Positions 11,322 through 23,510 of a stretch of DNA of 64,000 nt are shown here, piece by piece. The notes under the pieces are model-generated. The model was not told where the DNA came from, made no database searches, and was given only the letters and a program-made list of their open reading frames with translations. Origin of the DNA: SHAN690 sp023262195 (lineage in GTDB: Bacteria; Bacteroidota; Bacteroidia; Flavobacteriales_G; Salibacteraceae); assembly GCA_038142005.1 (NCBI GenBank), contig JAYQJE010000003.1, forward strand, positions 1 through 64,000, written 5' to 3'. Numbering within the stretch: the first letter of the stretch is position 1; each line of letters begins with the position of its first letter. The position numbers and the translations under genes are program-made.

Positions 11322-13462
11322 TTATTCACTGCTTTCTTGTGGTCTGATGCTTTTGGTTTGGGCAGGATCGCTTAGCCACATAACGCATTCTTGAATAGAG
11401 TTAAATACACACTCTTTTGCGACCGTGTTGGGTATTAAACCAATTCCCTCGAGAAGTTGAAGATTATCACCACTCAACCCGCTGAAACACACCTCGATAT
11501 CACGTTCCTTTAAAAATTGAACCACCTCTGCGAACGTTCGTACACCAGAGTGATCCATGAATGGTACAAAAGACATATTGAATATCACCGCTTTGGTTTC
11601 TTCAGAAACATTTCTCATGGATATCAGAAAACGATGCGAAAACCCAAAAAATACAGGTCCTTTGATATTCTTGATAAGCACGCGCTTTTCAAAATCTTTG
11701 ATATCTCTAATGATTGTTGTTGATTCTTCAACAATCGCCTCATTACCAAAAGCTATTCTTTTTGCTTCAGCAATGTCTTCTTCAGAAATCCCAAATACAT
11801 CTCCAACTAGATCTACAAATTCTATCTCCTGTCTGGTTGGAGCACCGCCACTATTCACATATTCGAGTAATCTTTTTAAGATGAAATACTTTTCCCGGTC
11901 TTCCAATTCTTTATTCACCTGAGTGCACAACTTGAGCACCTTTACAGAGTTCATCGAATTTTTCTTGTGCAGGCCTTTTTTCTTGCTGTTGAGTCGAATT
12001 TGACGCTCCAGTAGGTCGTCATAATAATTGAGGTATTTATCCAGTTGATCTTCTTGAACCCGAGTATTTAGAAAATTAGCAACCACTACACGGCTCTTAT
12101 TTGTATGCCCTTCAAGATCTGCGATAACCACAAAAAGCTGTACCAGGGCCCGAATGAGTTTGTCGTTAAATCTGCCTATCGCCTCGTTTACCAATTCATC
12201 GACTCTTGATTTATTGGTATCCTCTTCAACCACGTCAGACATTTTTTTCAAGAAATGGAAAGAGGCCAACACCAATCCAATTATCACAGCATAAACCAAG
12301 TTCCAGAAGACCGTTAGTATCAAAACGGTGAACATTACAAAATTGTCGGCCTTGCTAATCTTAAAGACTTTCTTGAGCGTATTGAAGTCAATAATTACAA
12401 TCCCGATATGAAAGAGTATACCCCCAAAACCGCGTTAGGAATAACCGCTGCAAGATCACTTCCGAATAACAGTATCACCAGTAAAAAAAGTGAGCTGATT
12501 ACTCCAGAAATCTTGTTTCGTCCACCGGATTGAATATTGGCCACAGTGCACGCCACTGCGCCACTTCCAGGGAATCCACCGAATACTCCTGCAACCAAAT
12601 TACCTAGCCCTTGACCAAATAGTTCCTTATTACTATCGTGTACTGTATGTGTCATTTTATCCGCTACAACGGACGTGAGCAAAGTATTGATTGAGCTTAG
12701 AATTGCTAGCGAAAAGGCCGCTAATATTATCCGAAGAAGTACATCGGGTTGAAAAATCTGATCCAAATACGACATTTCAAAATGTGAGAAATGAATCTTT
12801 ACTTCTCCAAGATTATGCACGTCAATACCAAAAATGTAGACTCAGAGGTAACCACAATGAGCGCCACCAGGCTACTCGGAATACGTTTCGTAAGTAATGG
12901 GAAAAGGTAAATTATAGCTATAGTTAATCCCGCAACGAGAAATGCATTCCAGTTGGCATTGCTAATAAAATATCCAAGATTTAAAAAGTATGCCTGTTAC
13001 AGAAGTAAATCCAGAATCATAGACTCCAAAAATGTCCTTCATTTGAAGCACCATGATTATGATCCCTATTCCACTCATGAAGCCGCTGACCACAGTGTAC
13101 GGCACATAACGAATGTTTGCCCCTACTTTAAATAGTCCCATGAGCATTTGAATGAGACCTGTAAGGGCAAAAATTACAATGAGAACTGGTAAGGCCGAAT
13201 CAAGATCCCCTGCGATGCGCACCTCTGTAGCTATAAGTAACGCTACAACCACAGTCATTGCTCCCACCGGAGAGCTGATTTGAGTGTCTGTGCCTCCAAA
13301 AATGACCGCAATCATTCCTAAAATGATGGCTGTATACATGCCAGCTATGGGGCCTAATCCGGTCGCTACGCCATATGCCAATGCAACAGGAAGTGTTACG
13401 ATACCAGCGGAAATACCACCAAATAAATCTTGTCGAAAATTCTCTTTCTTAAAAAATGCCAA
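11322..13462 (-). CDS. SulP-family anion transporter with inserted TerB-like region and C-terminal STAS domain
   Basis: Three fragments join (breaks near 12965, 12825 and 12390). The N-terminal membrane part is SulP: FGGISAGIVTLPVALAYGVA, GTDTQISSPVGAMTVVVA, GFPGSGAVACTVANIQSGG and LAAVIPNAVLGG. After the last membrane helices comes an unusual soluble stretch of about 170 residues, with 'FVVIADLEGHTNKSRVVVANFL' and 'ALEGAPTRQEIEFVDLVGDVFGI'-type patterns resembling helical TerB-like domains. A STAS domain follows (SEETKAVIFNMSFVPFMDHSG, GVRTFAEVVQFLKER). The usual SulP order is membrane domain directly followed by STAS. Gaps of 4 bp upstream and 3 bp downstream place it inside the eCIS string. 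The transported anion cannot be told from sequence; it might act as a sensor instead. Confidence 0.8.
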
Positions 13463-13466
13463 GTTT

Positions 13467-16073
13467 CTATGTAACGTTTAGCAGGTAAGTGAAATTCAGC
13501 AGTATCATTCTGCCTTCGGCATTTTGCCTTCTTGATTTAAAGTTGACATTCGGAAGATAGTATGAATTATTGGTTACGTTATAAGTGCTTATCCCAAAAT
13601 TCAACTTTCTATAATACACTTTAAACCTTGCATCAAGTATAAACGCTTGTGGCAAAGTAGATTTGGACTGAGCGCCACCCGCATTCTGGACCAATACTCC
13701 TTGACTGATTGAATAAGCCGAATACACTGTGGACTCTCCTATCCATTGTACGTTCGCACCAACCATGAGTCTTGGTTTTGTTTTTTTGAATCTGAATCAG
13801 GCTTTGACTTAGTTATTATATCAAGTCCAACGTTGGCCATGGACGTGGGATAATTGGCCAGAGTATTACCCGTATTGAAATACTTCGAATTGAATATGTC
13901 AAAATAAGTATGATCCTCGGTGTCATTGAAGGCGTTCTGGGCTGCTAGCGAATAGTTTACAAAGGATCGAAGATCAAACTTTGGTAGCTCCAACATATGC
14001 CTCACTTCAAATTCTACACCAGTATTTCTTATTGCTTGTGGTGTATTAATATAGATTCGATCACCAATTGATGGAACGAAAACATTCTGAATGATGTTGT
14101 CAATTTTATTCGCATATAGAAGCGCACTATAGCTGAATTTAGGAGACAAGGCACCACTCAAGGTGAGCTCTCCACTTTCAATTTTCTGGACAGTTAGTGA
14201 GTCTGATCCTTGAAAGCCAAAAATTCCGCCTCTTCTATATAAAAATGGAGGTGGGAAAAAGGCCGAATTGTATAGCAGTTTTGCCTTAAAAACATTTACG
14301 TCCTTCGCATTCTTTGGTGCGAGATATATCAAAGCCAGCCTAGGTGAGTATTGTCTTCCCCATTCAAATCTGTCAAAATTTGAATACTTACTATGGTAGT
14401 TTATACGAACACCTGCCGTAGCGATAAGCATGTCTTGAAGGATATGCTGCTCAATTTGCATGAAAGCGGCCGCTATGTATTCGAATCTAGCCTCTCCAGG
14501 CTCAGTAAAATAATCTTCGGTTTGAGAAAGCTCAAAGGTTGAGTCGTTGCCTACAAGGTAGTTATAGTGCCAATTATTGAAGTAAGCTTCAACCCCTGCT
14601 AAAAAGTGTTGATCGGCAAGTCCATTTACCCCGCTGAATAGGCTATCGCTGGAGAACTCTAAACTGGTTGTCCCCCTGTATTCATTACCTAAAATTCTTT
14701 GATTTCCGGCATTTCCGGAAGAATAGGCCGGGAAGAAAATATCCTTGTGAAAATGATCACCGCTAAGCTTTAATGTTAAGTCGTGTCTAAAGCGATCCGC
14801 ATTGTCAAAAAGGCCATACTCCAGATGAATAAACTCTCGACTGTCCTTTCTAATTCTCGTTCTCCGATCATCCTGACCAAAACTCTTCCAAAGATTAAGG
14901 CTGGATGGTCTGGGTACAATAAACGAGTTGGATTGGGCATTCGATGTAATTTTTAAGCGGTCCTCGATTATAGTTCAATAAGAGGTTGTAACCTGGTGCA
15001 TACCGATTGGTGTATTCCTTTCCGCCAGTCCGCGCGGCATCAATTGTATCAACTCCAGCAACATCTGGTAATACCGTTTTTTGAGATAAACTTGAATGAT
15101 CAATCTCAGTACCTCCCGATTGAAAGTATGTTCCTGATATGTATATGCCTTCAGAGTTGCTCAGTTTTCGTCCATACTCATAGTTAATATTGTAGGTGTT
15201 GTAAACCGGACTGATGTCCCTAAATGTATTGCCGGACCCTGTGCTAACGGAAATCTGATTGGTGTTTTTATAACGACCATCCTTGGTGATTATGTTGATC
15301 ACTCCGCTGAACGCATTTTCTCCATAGAGCGCTGAACCAGGACCTCTCATTAACTCAATCTGTTCGACATAGTCTAAGCTGAGCCAATCAGGACCATTAG
15401 AGTTGGTGAATACATCAGAGATTCTGTGTCCATTGATGAGAATTAAAATGTCTTGAAGCGAAGTGCTCGATGTGCCGCGGGTGCCAATGACGCGTTCGTT
15501 GTTATCTCCGAGTTCGGCAAAACCCGGGGTAATTCTCACTAAATCAAGAATGGTTCGCGCCCCAAGCCTTTCGATATCCTCCTTTGTATAAACCGTAATT
15601 GAAGCAGGTATTAAGTCGATGTTCTGTTTATGCTTGTTTACATAAACAAATTGTTCGCTTTTAGCTCGGACAAAGTTTCCAATATAACTCTGCAACTGTG
15701 GTGAAGACTCCCTTAAGCTTTCAGCTGAAAAATATGGGTCTAGACTGTAGTATTCACCTATATATCGATCTACATCAGTCCATTCTTCCGTAATAAATGC
15801 AAGTCGGATACCCCAATCAAGGATCACCATTTTATCTGCATCACTAACGCTGGAATAATAGGTGTGATAAGTATCCTTGAAGTATTCATATGCGTTTTCA
15901 TACCTGCGCCCATCATACAGGCCTCGTAGATTAGACATACGATCATCTAATTCACGCTTACCCTGAAAAGAAAACGACTGGGCGTCTAAGCTAAAAATAC
16001 TGATCTGAAAAAATGCCAACACTAATAGCAAGATTCGAAATCGACTCATATGTAATTGGGTGCTCATAATCAT
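13467..16073 (-). CDS. TonB-dependent receptor with N-terminal extension (frameshifted)
   Basis: Outer-membrane beta-barrel receptor of about 868 residues. After a signal peptide (ILLLVLAFFQISIFSLDAQ) there is an extension of about 130 residues, YENAYEYFKDTYHTYY...WTDVDRYIGEYYSLDPYF. It looks like TPR-type helices instead of the carboxypeptidase-like domain common in SusC proteins. The plug follows: IPASITVYTKEDIERLGART, DLVRITPGF, IGTRGTSSTSLQDILILING and VEQIELMRGPGSALYGENAF. Barrel strands run to the C-terminal LNFTYLLNVT. Breaks are near 14960 and 13775. The ATG overlaps the STAND stop as ATGA, which implies translational coupling. The ligand is unknown; an iron or vitamin substrate is family expectation only. 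No TonB box was sought. Confidence 0.85.
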
Positions 16074-19000
16074 TCTAATAAACTTTTTAGCACTCCTCCC
16101 GTTACGTCGAAGTCTAGTGGAAGCAACGAAACACCCCCGCTTTGATTTGAAATCAATCCCTCACTACTTGAGACTACCAAGATCCAATCGTTATTTACAA
16201 ACGAGATATCCCTGATGGATTCATTTTCAATAAAATGAGTAGGCTGATACTTCTGGAAAATGGCTGCTGAGTCTGTCAAACTTTCACTAAGCTCATCCAA
16301 TCTCCAAATGTTCACTGATTTATCTCGACCACCAGAAACCAAAACATTACCATTAGGACTAATTTCTAGGCAATTCACATTATTTACATGCTCATTCAAA
16401 GCGCTATAAATCAAATCCCCTGTAGTTGCATTATAAAAATGGACTTCCCCATTTCGATTTCCCACTACCAACCAATCCTGATTAGTTAAATACTTAATTG
16501 CCGTTATTTCTGAATTAAAATCTACAAATCTTTTTTCGATAACCTCCTCTAACTCTTGGTTCTCTTTCACTTCTAATATTTCAACATTTCTATCATCCAT
16601 AGCGAGATACACTCTGTTCGATTCACCATCAAAATCTACAGCTCTTAAATGAAGTGATTGAGGTCTCAATGAAACTGTATTAAATAAACCTGATGATTGC
16701 TTTTGTAGAATATATATCCCTGCTCTTTGATCTAAAATCATGAAGTCATTTGAATTGATCGGAAAGACCTTCTTAATCGTGTGAGGAAACTGAAGCTTGA
16801 ATTAGAGCCCCCTGCATAGAATACGAAGTCAAGAACCTAGTGTTTTGATTTACAGGAGGGTGACTTACAATAAAATGCTCTTTTGAATTCGCAACCGCAA
16901 TTGTTTTGATACCCTGTGTTTTATTCTCATTGTTAACTGCTGAAGTCAATTCATCAACTACCTTAACCTCGCCATCGACAATATTTACTTGATAAATATT
17001 AGATTCAATATTGTTAGTTCCAATCAAAAATATTCCGTTGGCCCTACCACTAGTCAAGCCTATAACTCTTTCTACCGTATTACCACCTACTATCTGTTCA
17101 AGTTGTGGAGATGTTTTCACTTTCTGAATTGCCAAATTCATAGTTGTAAAAAGCCTTTTTCTTTGCAATTTCAGTCGCGCCTGATACAGAGTCTCGAATT
17201 GAATTGAATTTTTTGTTTTTGGTTTCTTGAAACAAAACATATACGTCTCGTGCTATTCTAGCTCCATCGAAAAGTTGCGCTTGATCTTCGGTTCGAGTCA
17301 AAATTTTCTCAGCATTCTCGGATCGCTCTCGCATTTCAGATAGAATATTGATATACCCCTCATATTCTCGTGATCTCTTCATTTTTACGACTGCCCGCTC
17401 GAGTTCACCTTCTTTGATAATTACATCTTCGGACAGCCTCTTCGATTCGCTCCTAAGTTGATATGCCTTTCGTTTAGCCTCTTCGGCTTCTATGGTGGCA
17501 AGTTTAGCTCTCATGGCAGATGTATCAGCCTTACGGACAGCTGCAACTGCACTAAGCAAAGCTGCCGAGGCATTGGCTGAGTCCTTCGAGGCACGCAAGG
17601 AAGATTTTCTTGCCTCTAACTCAGCCTGATTAGCTTTTTGATTTGCTTCAAAGGCATTTTTGGTTTCGAACCCCGAATAAACAAGCAGTATTACGCCAAT
17701 GAATAGAATCGCTCCAATGATTCTTTGTTCCTAGCAGATTTTTGTTGCCTCGATTGTTCTTCCGCTTTTCGAATTTGAGCATCTCGAATTGCCAACTTCT
17801 CACTCTCCAAAATGAACTCGATTGCCGGTTCAAATCCCTCATGATATTGCAACGCCCAGGCCTTCTTTGGTACTTTAGAATGATACCAAGCAAGTGTTAA
17901 TTTCAGTTTTTCGCCTTGATAAGGTTGGTCTTTCTTTCTTGCGGCCTCAGCAATTTCAGTATAAAGTATCGCATCCTCTGATTCTTCTTTTACCCATTGA
18001 GATAATCTCGACCAAATTTGGACGATAACTTCTCTTGAAATAAATATTTCCGAGTAGGGAGTGAACCGATCTTCCGCCTGTTCATGTATTGTATCAAGTT
18101 GTGTAAGCCTACCTAGAATATCAGATGACTGACGAACCATTATTACCAGACAGCTTTCATCAGCAAATGCCTTAATTATTGACACAAGTTCTTCAGAACT
18201 TTTATCCGTAAGCTCACACAGGCGATTCAGGGTCCTGATAGTTATCTTCTGAAGACCAGAGTCTGTTGTAAAGTCAAGGCTTGAAATAGTAAACGGCATG
18301 TATCTTGTTCATAATCGCTAAAACCGTGATAAATATTTTCCAACTGATTGGAAATGGACTGATTTATTCCGCCAACGGTTTTAAGGTGAAGAGGGCCAAT
18401 TGTCTTTATGCCTTTATCTGCTTTTACTTCACCAATTGAACGCTTCAACGCATGTTGAAATTTCTCTAATACTATCGGATTATCTGCATAATATTTGACT
18501 ATATGATCGATGAGTGCCGGTCTAAAGTGCAGTAGTCCTGATGCAGTGAGTTTATCAAAAACTGACATCAAAGTTGACTGATCAATCTGAGCCAAAGGAA
18601 AGTTATTCCGACTGATTAATTCTCCAAATTGTACAAAGTGATCCCGATTAATTAATCCATTGAATTGAGAGTGCATTGCTAGCTCTCCGTCAAGTTCAGG
18701 TCGTGAACAGGTTAGAATATGCACAGGATAGGCCGACTGATTCGCAGCTTCAACCAAACGTTCGATAAAAATTGAGGCTGAGTCAGGCTCCGAGTAGAAA
18801 ATAAGCTCATCCAGCTGATCAAGAAATAATAAAACATTTGAATCACTTACCAAACTATATTCATCGATGATATCTACTAACCCATACCTATTGTAGCGTA
18901 AGATATTCTCGAACTTATCGCTAAGATTAGGCTCAATTGTATCCGAATCAAATTCTTTTGTAATGGTCGCAGACATAGCGATCGCAAGTGCACCAAGAGG

Positions 19001-19287
19001 GTTTTGCCTGGTGTGAATGAAGCGACCTTCCACTTTTTTTACCGCCAGCAAGATAACCCGCTTTAAGCTCTGGAAGGATTGAACAATTTACAAATGACGT
19101 TTTTCCAACACCGTTGGCACCTCGGATGGATACAAAAGTATCTTCACTTAATTTTTTAGTAAAGGATACTTCTCTCTATCTCGACCAACAAAAAAGGAAG
19201 ATCCTCTTCCATATAAGCATTAAGGCCAGGGAAAGGGGACCTGTTTTTTAACGTGCGTGATTTATTTTTAACTCGAGTCTCAGCCAT
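16070..19287 (-). CDS. STAND NTPase with coiled coil and C-terminal WD40 repeats (frameshifted)
   Basis: The start at 19287 gives SPFPGLNAYMEEDLPFFVGRD, the N-terminal signature of STAND-type signalling NTPases, then Walker A GANGVGKTS and a Walker B-like LLFLDQLDELI. Past the NTPase region comes a hydrophobic helix (ILFIGVILLVYSGF) and a long charged coiled coil (about 17150-17600). The C-terminus has beta-propeller repeats, clearest as CLEISPNGNVLVSGGRDKSV followed by NIWRL. Length is about 1,070 residues. Six to eight frame changes are needed; several are homopolymers (T6 and A6 near 19150, A7 near 19035). It lies 10 bp after Afp12. STAND-WD40 proteins usually sense signals or proteins and then oligomerise. 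The helix suggests inner-membrane anchoring (inference). Confidence 0.78.
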
Positions 19288-19297
19288 TCTTTAAATC

Positions 19298-22200
19298 TTA
19301 TTCATCCATTATTATTCTCATAATTCCATCCGAAAGGCTCGATATTCTTGTTCGATTATCAAATGTTACTTCGTTTAATTCAGATAATAACTCATCAAAA
19401 AATTGGTTGAATTCTCGCATCTCGTTAAAATTAAGTCCCACTAGCCTTAAAGACAAATGTGCAGGAGCGCATTTGATCAGGGTATCGTGAAATATATGAA
19501 GGAACTCTTGATCATTAAATCTTGCTGTCCAATTAGGATACACTATACTAATGATCGAATTATAATCCTTAGCAGGTCGGCCATCCAATCGTTTAAATCG
19601 TACCATTGATTTGAAGTCTCCTTTCGTTGCCCTACTTGCAAATAGCTCCATCGATTTTACTATAAACCTATTCGCGTCAGCTTCAGTCCTAAATACATCT
19701 TCGGAATTGATAAGCTCGTTGTCGATGTCATTTTTTATTCTCACTCGAAGTAGATGTGACTTTTTGTCTTCGAGCACTTCATAATTTTCAGAGCTAAGTA
19801 ACAATTCTAAAAATCTAGATATCCTTTTTTCATGACCATGTATATCCCGTGGCGTTGAGCCATTGAATAATACACGGTCCGTATCATCTACTAACTGGAA
19901 ATAAAAAAGAGTTTTGTTGTCTAATTCGATGAAGGGTTGAAAATTCCCTTCTCCTTTTTGTAAAATTGATAACTGGATTTAACTAGCTTTTCTGCGCTGA
20001 GCTTAGTGAGAAACTTTTGCGTTGAAATAACTATATCATTACCTGCTGAGTCATGAATTATCACATGATAGTCTTTCTCCTCTGTCTTCTCCACCCTATA
20101 ATTGCTGGAATAGCATGCTAACAACAACGTGTCCATTGCAGCAGAAATTTGAGCTTCCTCCTTACCTATGCTTAAACTTTTGAATGATTTATCTCCTTTA
20201 TCGTTTTTCAAAAAGAAATGGCAAAAGGAACTATCCTGAGGCCTCAACAGGATATGTTCAACTATTCTGAAATACTCATTTTTTTTGGTCGTTTCTAAAA
20301 GCTTTGACAACAGTCGAGAGAGCTTTTCTTCCAATTCATTTTTAGAACTAGATTCGAAAAGCCGCGTAGCATCCTCATGAGTGGGAGGAATAAAATATAC
20401 TGCATATTTTTCGTCTTCTTCAACGATTTGGTAATTGGTCTTGGCTAAACCATATTGAAATAAATATCGAGCAAAATGTGGACTATTAATTATAAATGTG
20501 GCCTTGCCATTGTTCACTCCATTTCTTGGTGATAAATATTCTAGTTTACCATTGGTAGATTTAATGCGCTTTAACTGTGTAGATGTCAGTCTCTCGGTCT
20601 TTAAACCATCCATTGGATTACGTGAATCGTTTGAGCTGTAAGTATTTATGTCTAAAAGAATGCCGACCTTTTCTTCTAGTTTAGTCATTGGTTCGTCTGA
20701 GACAGGTGTGAATCTAGTCCCTTTCGCTCTAGACTGGTTTACAGATATAATTTTGCTGAGTAATAAGGATTTTAGTTCAAGTAATCTTTTCAAAGCTTCA
20801 TCCGACGAACCCTCTCCATTTTGCCTGGTATACATTAAGTGAAAATCGGTGGTAAACCGCTCTCCAAATCGAGCGAGCATATGAGAAAGAATCCGGTTCT
20901 TACGATCAAGTCGGTCATCTAACCTATAAGATAAATGCTCTAAATCAAGTTGAGAAAAATCTGAATCTTGCTCACGTTTGTAGAGCTCTTGACTAATTAG
21001 ACCGACTAATTTCTTTTGAACGTCATCGGGCGGAATTTGCTTCTTTTTTTGGGTTCCCCATGTCTGTTTCTTGAGAGATAGAGCCAATTTCACAATTTGA
21101 CGATTCTCAAATGTTTTGTCTTCTATTATCGCCTTTTCATCTATTTCCATGAATCGCGCTAAATGCTCCTCGCTCAATTTCTTAACATGATCTACCTTCT
21201 GCTGTAATTCAAGCTCAACCTCTACCAATCTATTCGAATCAATTGGTCGGCCTACATTTTTATCACTCTTTAAGTCCTGTAATTCTTGTTCTATTAAATG
21301 TTTAGGACGCAACGATTTCTTCATTAAGCGATTCGCACCCTGAACATTATTTCCGATTGATTGAACGTAATATGTTTTGAAATCATTAACGTCAAATTCA
21401 TCCACGGCAAGTAGCTCAGAAACCTTGGAAAGTTGCGATAAGTGATTTGCCATAATCTGATCAAAGAGCATAAGGTATGCCTTCAACTGGTCTGATTGAG
21501 CCTGCCTAAATTCACCCTCCTCCTTGGCAGGAGTATAGACCCCTACTCCATATATAGAAGGAAAGCATTCCTGTATAGAGTTATAGCTCTCAATTTCTGT
21601 ATTCATAAAGGATTTCAACTTCTTATGAGGAACCCTATGTTGAACTTGGTAATTGGGAATGAATCTTTGTTGTAATTCATTAAGTTTCCGAATTACAAGA
21701 TCACGACTATAATTGTTCACTACTCCACCTTTGTACACAATTATATTGAACCCATGAAATGGGTTGTCAATCGAAGAATTGTCAACCATAGTGAGATATT
21801 TATACTCAGAAATACTCAAAACATCACCGAAGGTTGGAGAACCATTTTTGACTACTTTCAACTCTTTCAGGAATCGCACACCATCTACAGTAGAAATAAA
21901 CTCTTCGATCTTAGATAAATAAAACTGATTTCTCCTAATGCGAAGTTTATCGCTAGGAATAAATCCATGCACGTGTGAAGGGACGTTGTATATTTCGTCA
22001 AGGCCCAAGCCTTGTTTTTCTAGATCAGCAAGACTTTTAAATTCAATTGGAGGATTGAGATAGCTTTCTACCTTAAACAGAATAGCAGCAATTGTATTTT
22101 TTCGGCATCAGCATCTTGTGACAGGTCTATCTTTACGTCAAGATTTATTATCTCCGGTTCGAGTATAATAATCTCCTCTAAATCCTCGCATAAGTTGCGA

Positions 22201-22731
22201 TGCTGATTAAAGTAGCTGCGTATTTTTCTTCTTACTCCATCATATTCACTTTGCTGTATCATTGGATTTAGATGCACAATCAAATTGAACAAGCCGGTTA
22301 TTCCCTCCCGCTGATTTATAACCTTTTCAATCCAACAGTTTGTGATAGTATCAACGAATCGATCTAAAAACAGTATTCGATAATCAACTTCCGTTAAGGC
22401 TCCAGGTGTAAACACATCTGCAGCAGGAAATAATGCGTTTTGTTTTGAAGTAGTCTCTTTTCCCGAATGAAACAATAATTGCTCAATGTCAATATTTGTT
22501 CTGTATGCAATATCTGTTAGACGAAAGAGAACTGCTCAAGAATGGTAACCCCCGGATCATGAATGTTATAGTCGGTCCATTTCTTACCTGAAGCATCTTG
22601 CGTGGTTTTTATTGCCTCCTTTCTCAGGGAGTCAAAATCCAAGCTATTGGAAGGAGAATTGGTGCTAGATATTGAGGCTGAATCACTCAAGTTTTTGGCA
22701 AATAATATTGATTTTAAAGCTGAACGCCCGG
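19298..22731 (-). CDS. eCIS baseplate protein, Afp12-like (frameshifted)
   Basis: Wedge/baseplate component of about 1,145 residues. The diagnostic motif KKWTDYNIHDPGVTILEQ, typical of the Afp12 N-terminus, lies at about 22535-22590. A missing T just after it breaks the frame (restoring FSFRLTDIAYRTN). Further breaks lie near 22085 (DAEKI...LAAILFKVESYLNPPIEF) and 19925. The C-terminus APAHLSLRLVGLNFNEMREF matches the end of the family. The middle carries a coiled-coil insertion (about 21080-21330). No ATG exists at the 5' end of the open frame; it opens right at the stop of the preceding gene. The start is therefore uncertain and probably lost to another indel. Confidence 0.82.
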
Positions 22732-22738
22732 TATTAAT

Positions 22739-23465
22739 TTAATTGGTAAGAGAAGTGATATGAAATTGGATTTGAATCACATTGTTTTCGTTATCGGTGC
22801 CATAATGACTACCTGATTTCATTTCAAGTCGATATGTGTCTTCTATTGAGCGTTTCCAACGAAACCTAATTCGATGCCAAAACCAACCATAGGTTGTTTG
22901 AGTTGTTCTTATTCTATTTCGATAACCATCTTGCGCGCTTACAGCAATAGCATGTGCGATAGCGTATTTACCGCGCCTTGATACACCTTCTACCTTGGCT
23001 AACTTCAAAAAACATGGCATCCGGTTAGTTCATCCAAAATAATGCCATTCGCCGTCAGCACTTACCTCATTGGTTGTTTGAAATGTTCCTACCCTACTCT
23101 TCATTCCAGCCGTACCATTTATCTCCAAATCATGATTAGGAGACATTGTGCCAACACCAATATTGCCACCATCTCTAAGGAATAGTCTTGAGTTGTCATT
23201 TTTTTCTGAAATACCAAGTCCTTTTAGAGATTGACTAGGATTCACTGATACAGACCAAAGAGGTGTTTTCCTTAATATCGCTATAGAAACTAAGAACCTT
23301 TACTGGACCACCAGGCGAGAGCTTCAAGCCGTTATCAACCGTTTTCGCAAACCCATCATCTATTTTATTAATTGTAGAATCTATTAGGTTCGAAAAATGA
23401 ACTTCTGTTGGAACTTTTCCTTTTTGAAAGAATCCTTTCAGAGTTGATCTATTGAATATTTCCAT
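22739..23465 (-). CDS. eCIS fibre-like protein (Afp13-position), frameshifted
   Basis: This gene of about 240 residues lies between baseplate J and Afp12. It begins MEIFNRSTLKGFFQKGKVPT followed by a helical FSNLIDSTINK segment. It then has NDNSRLFLRDGGNIGVGT and HDLEINGTAGMKSRVGTF, the repeating beta-strand style of phage tail fibre shafts. The C-terminal domain (EWHYILDELTGCHVFLKLAKVEG after frame repair, then KYAIAHAIAVSA and ending QIQFHITSLTN) recurs in Bacteroidota eCIS clusters, by memory. Breaks are near 23250 and 23030. A role in target binding is inferred from position and strand pattern. It could instead be a baseplate accessory. Confidence 0.6.
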
Positions 23466-23510
23466 GACTTACTTCATAATATATTCCTGATACGAATAAC
23501 ATAATACATA

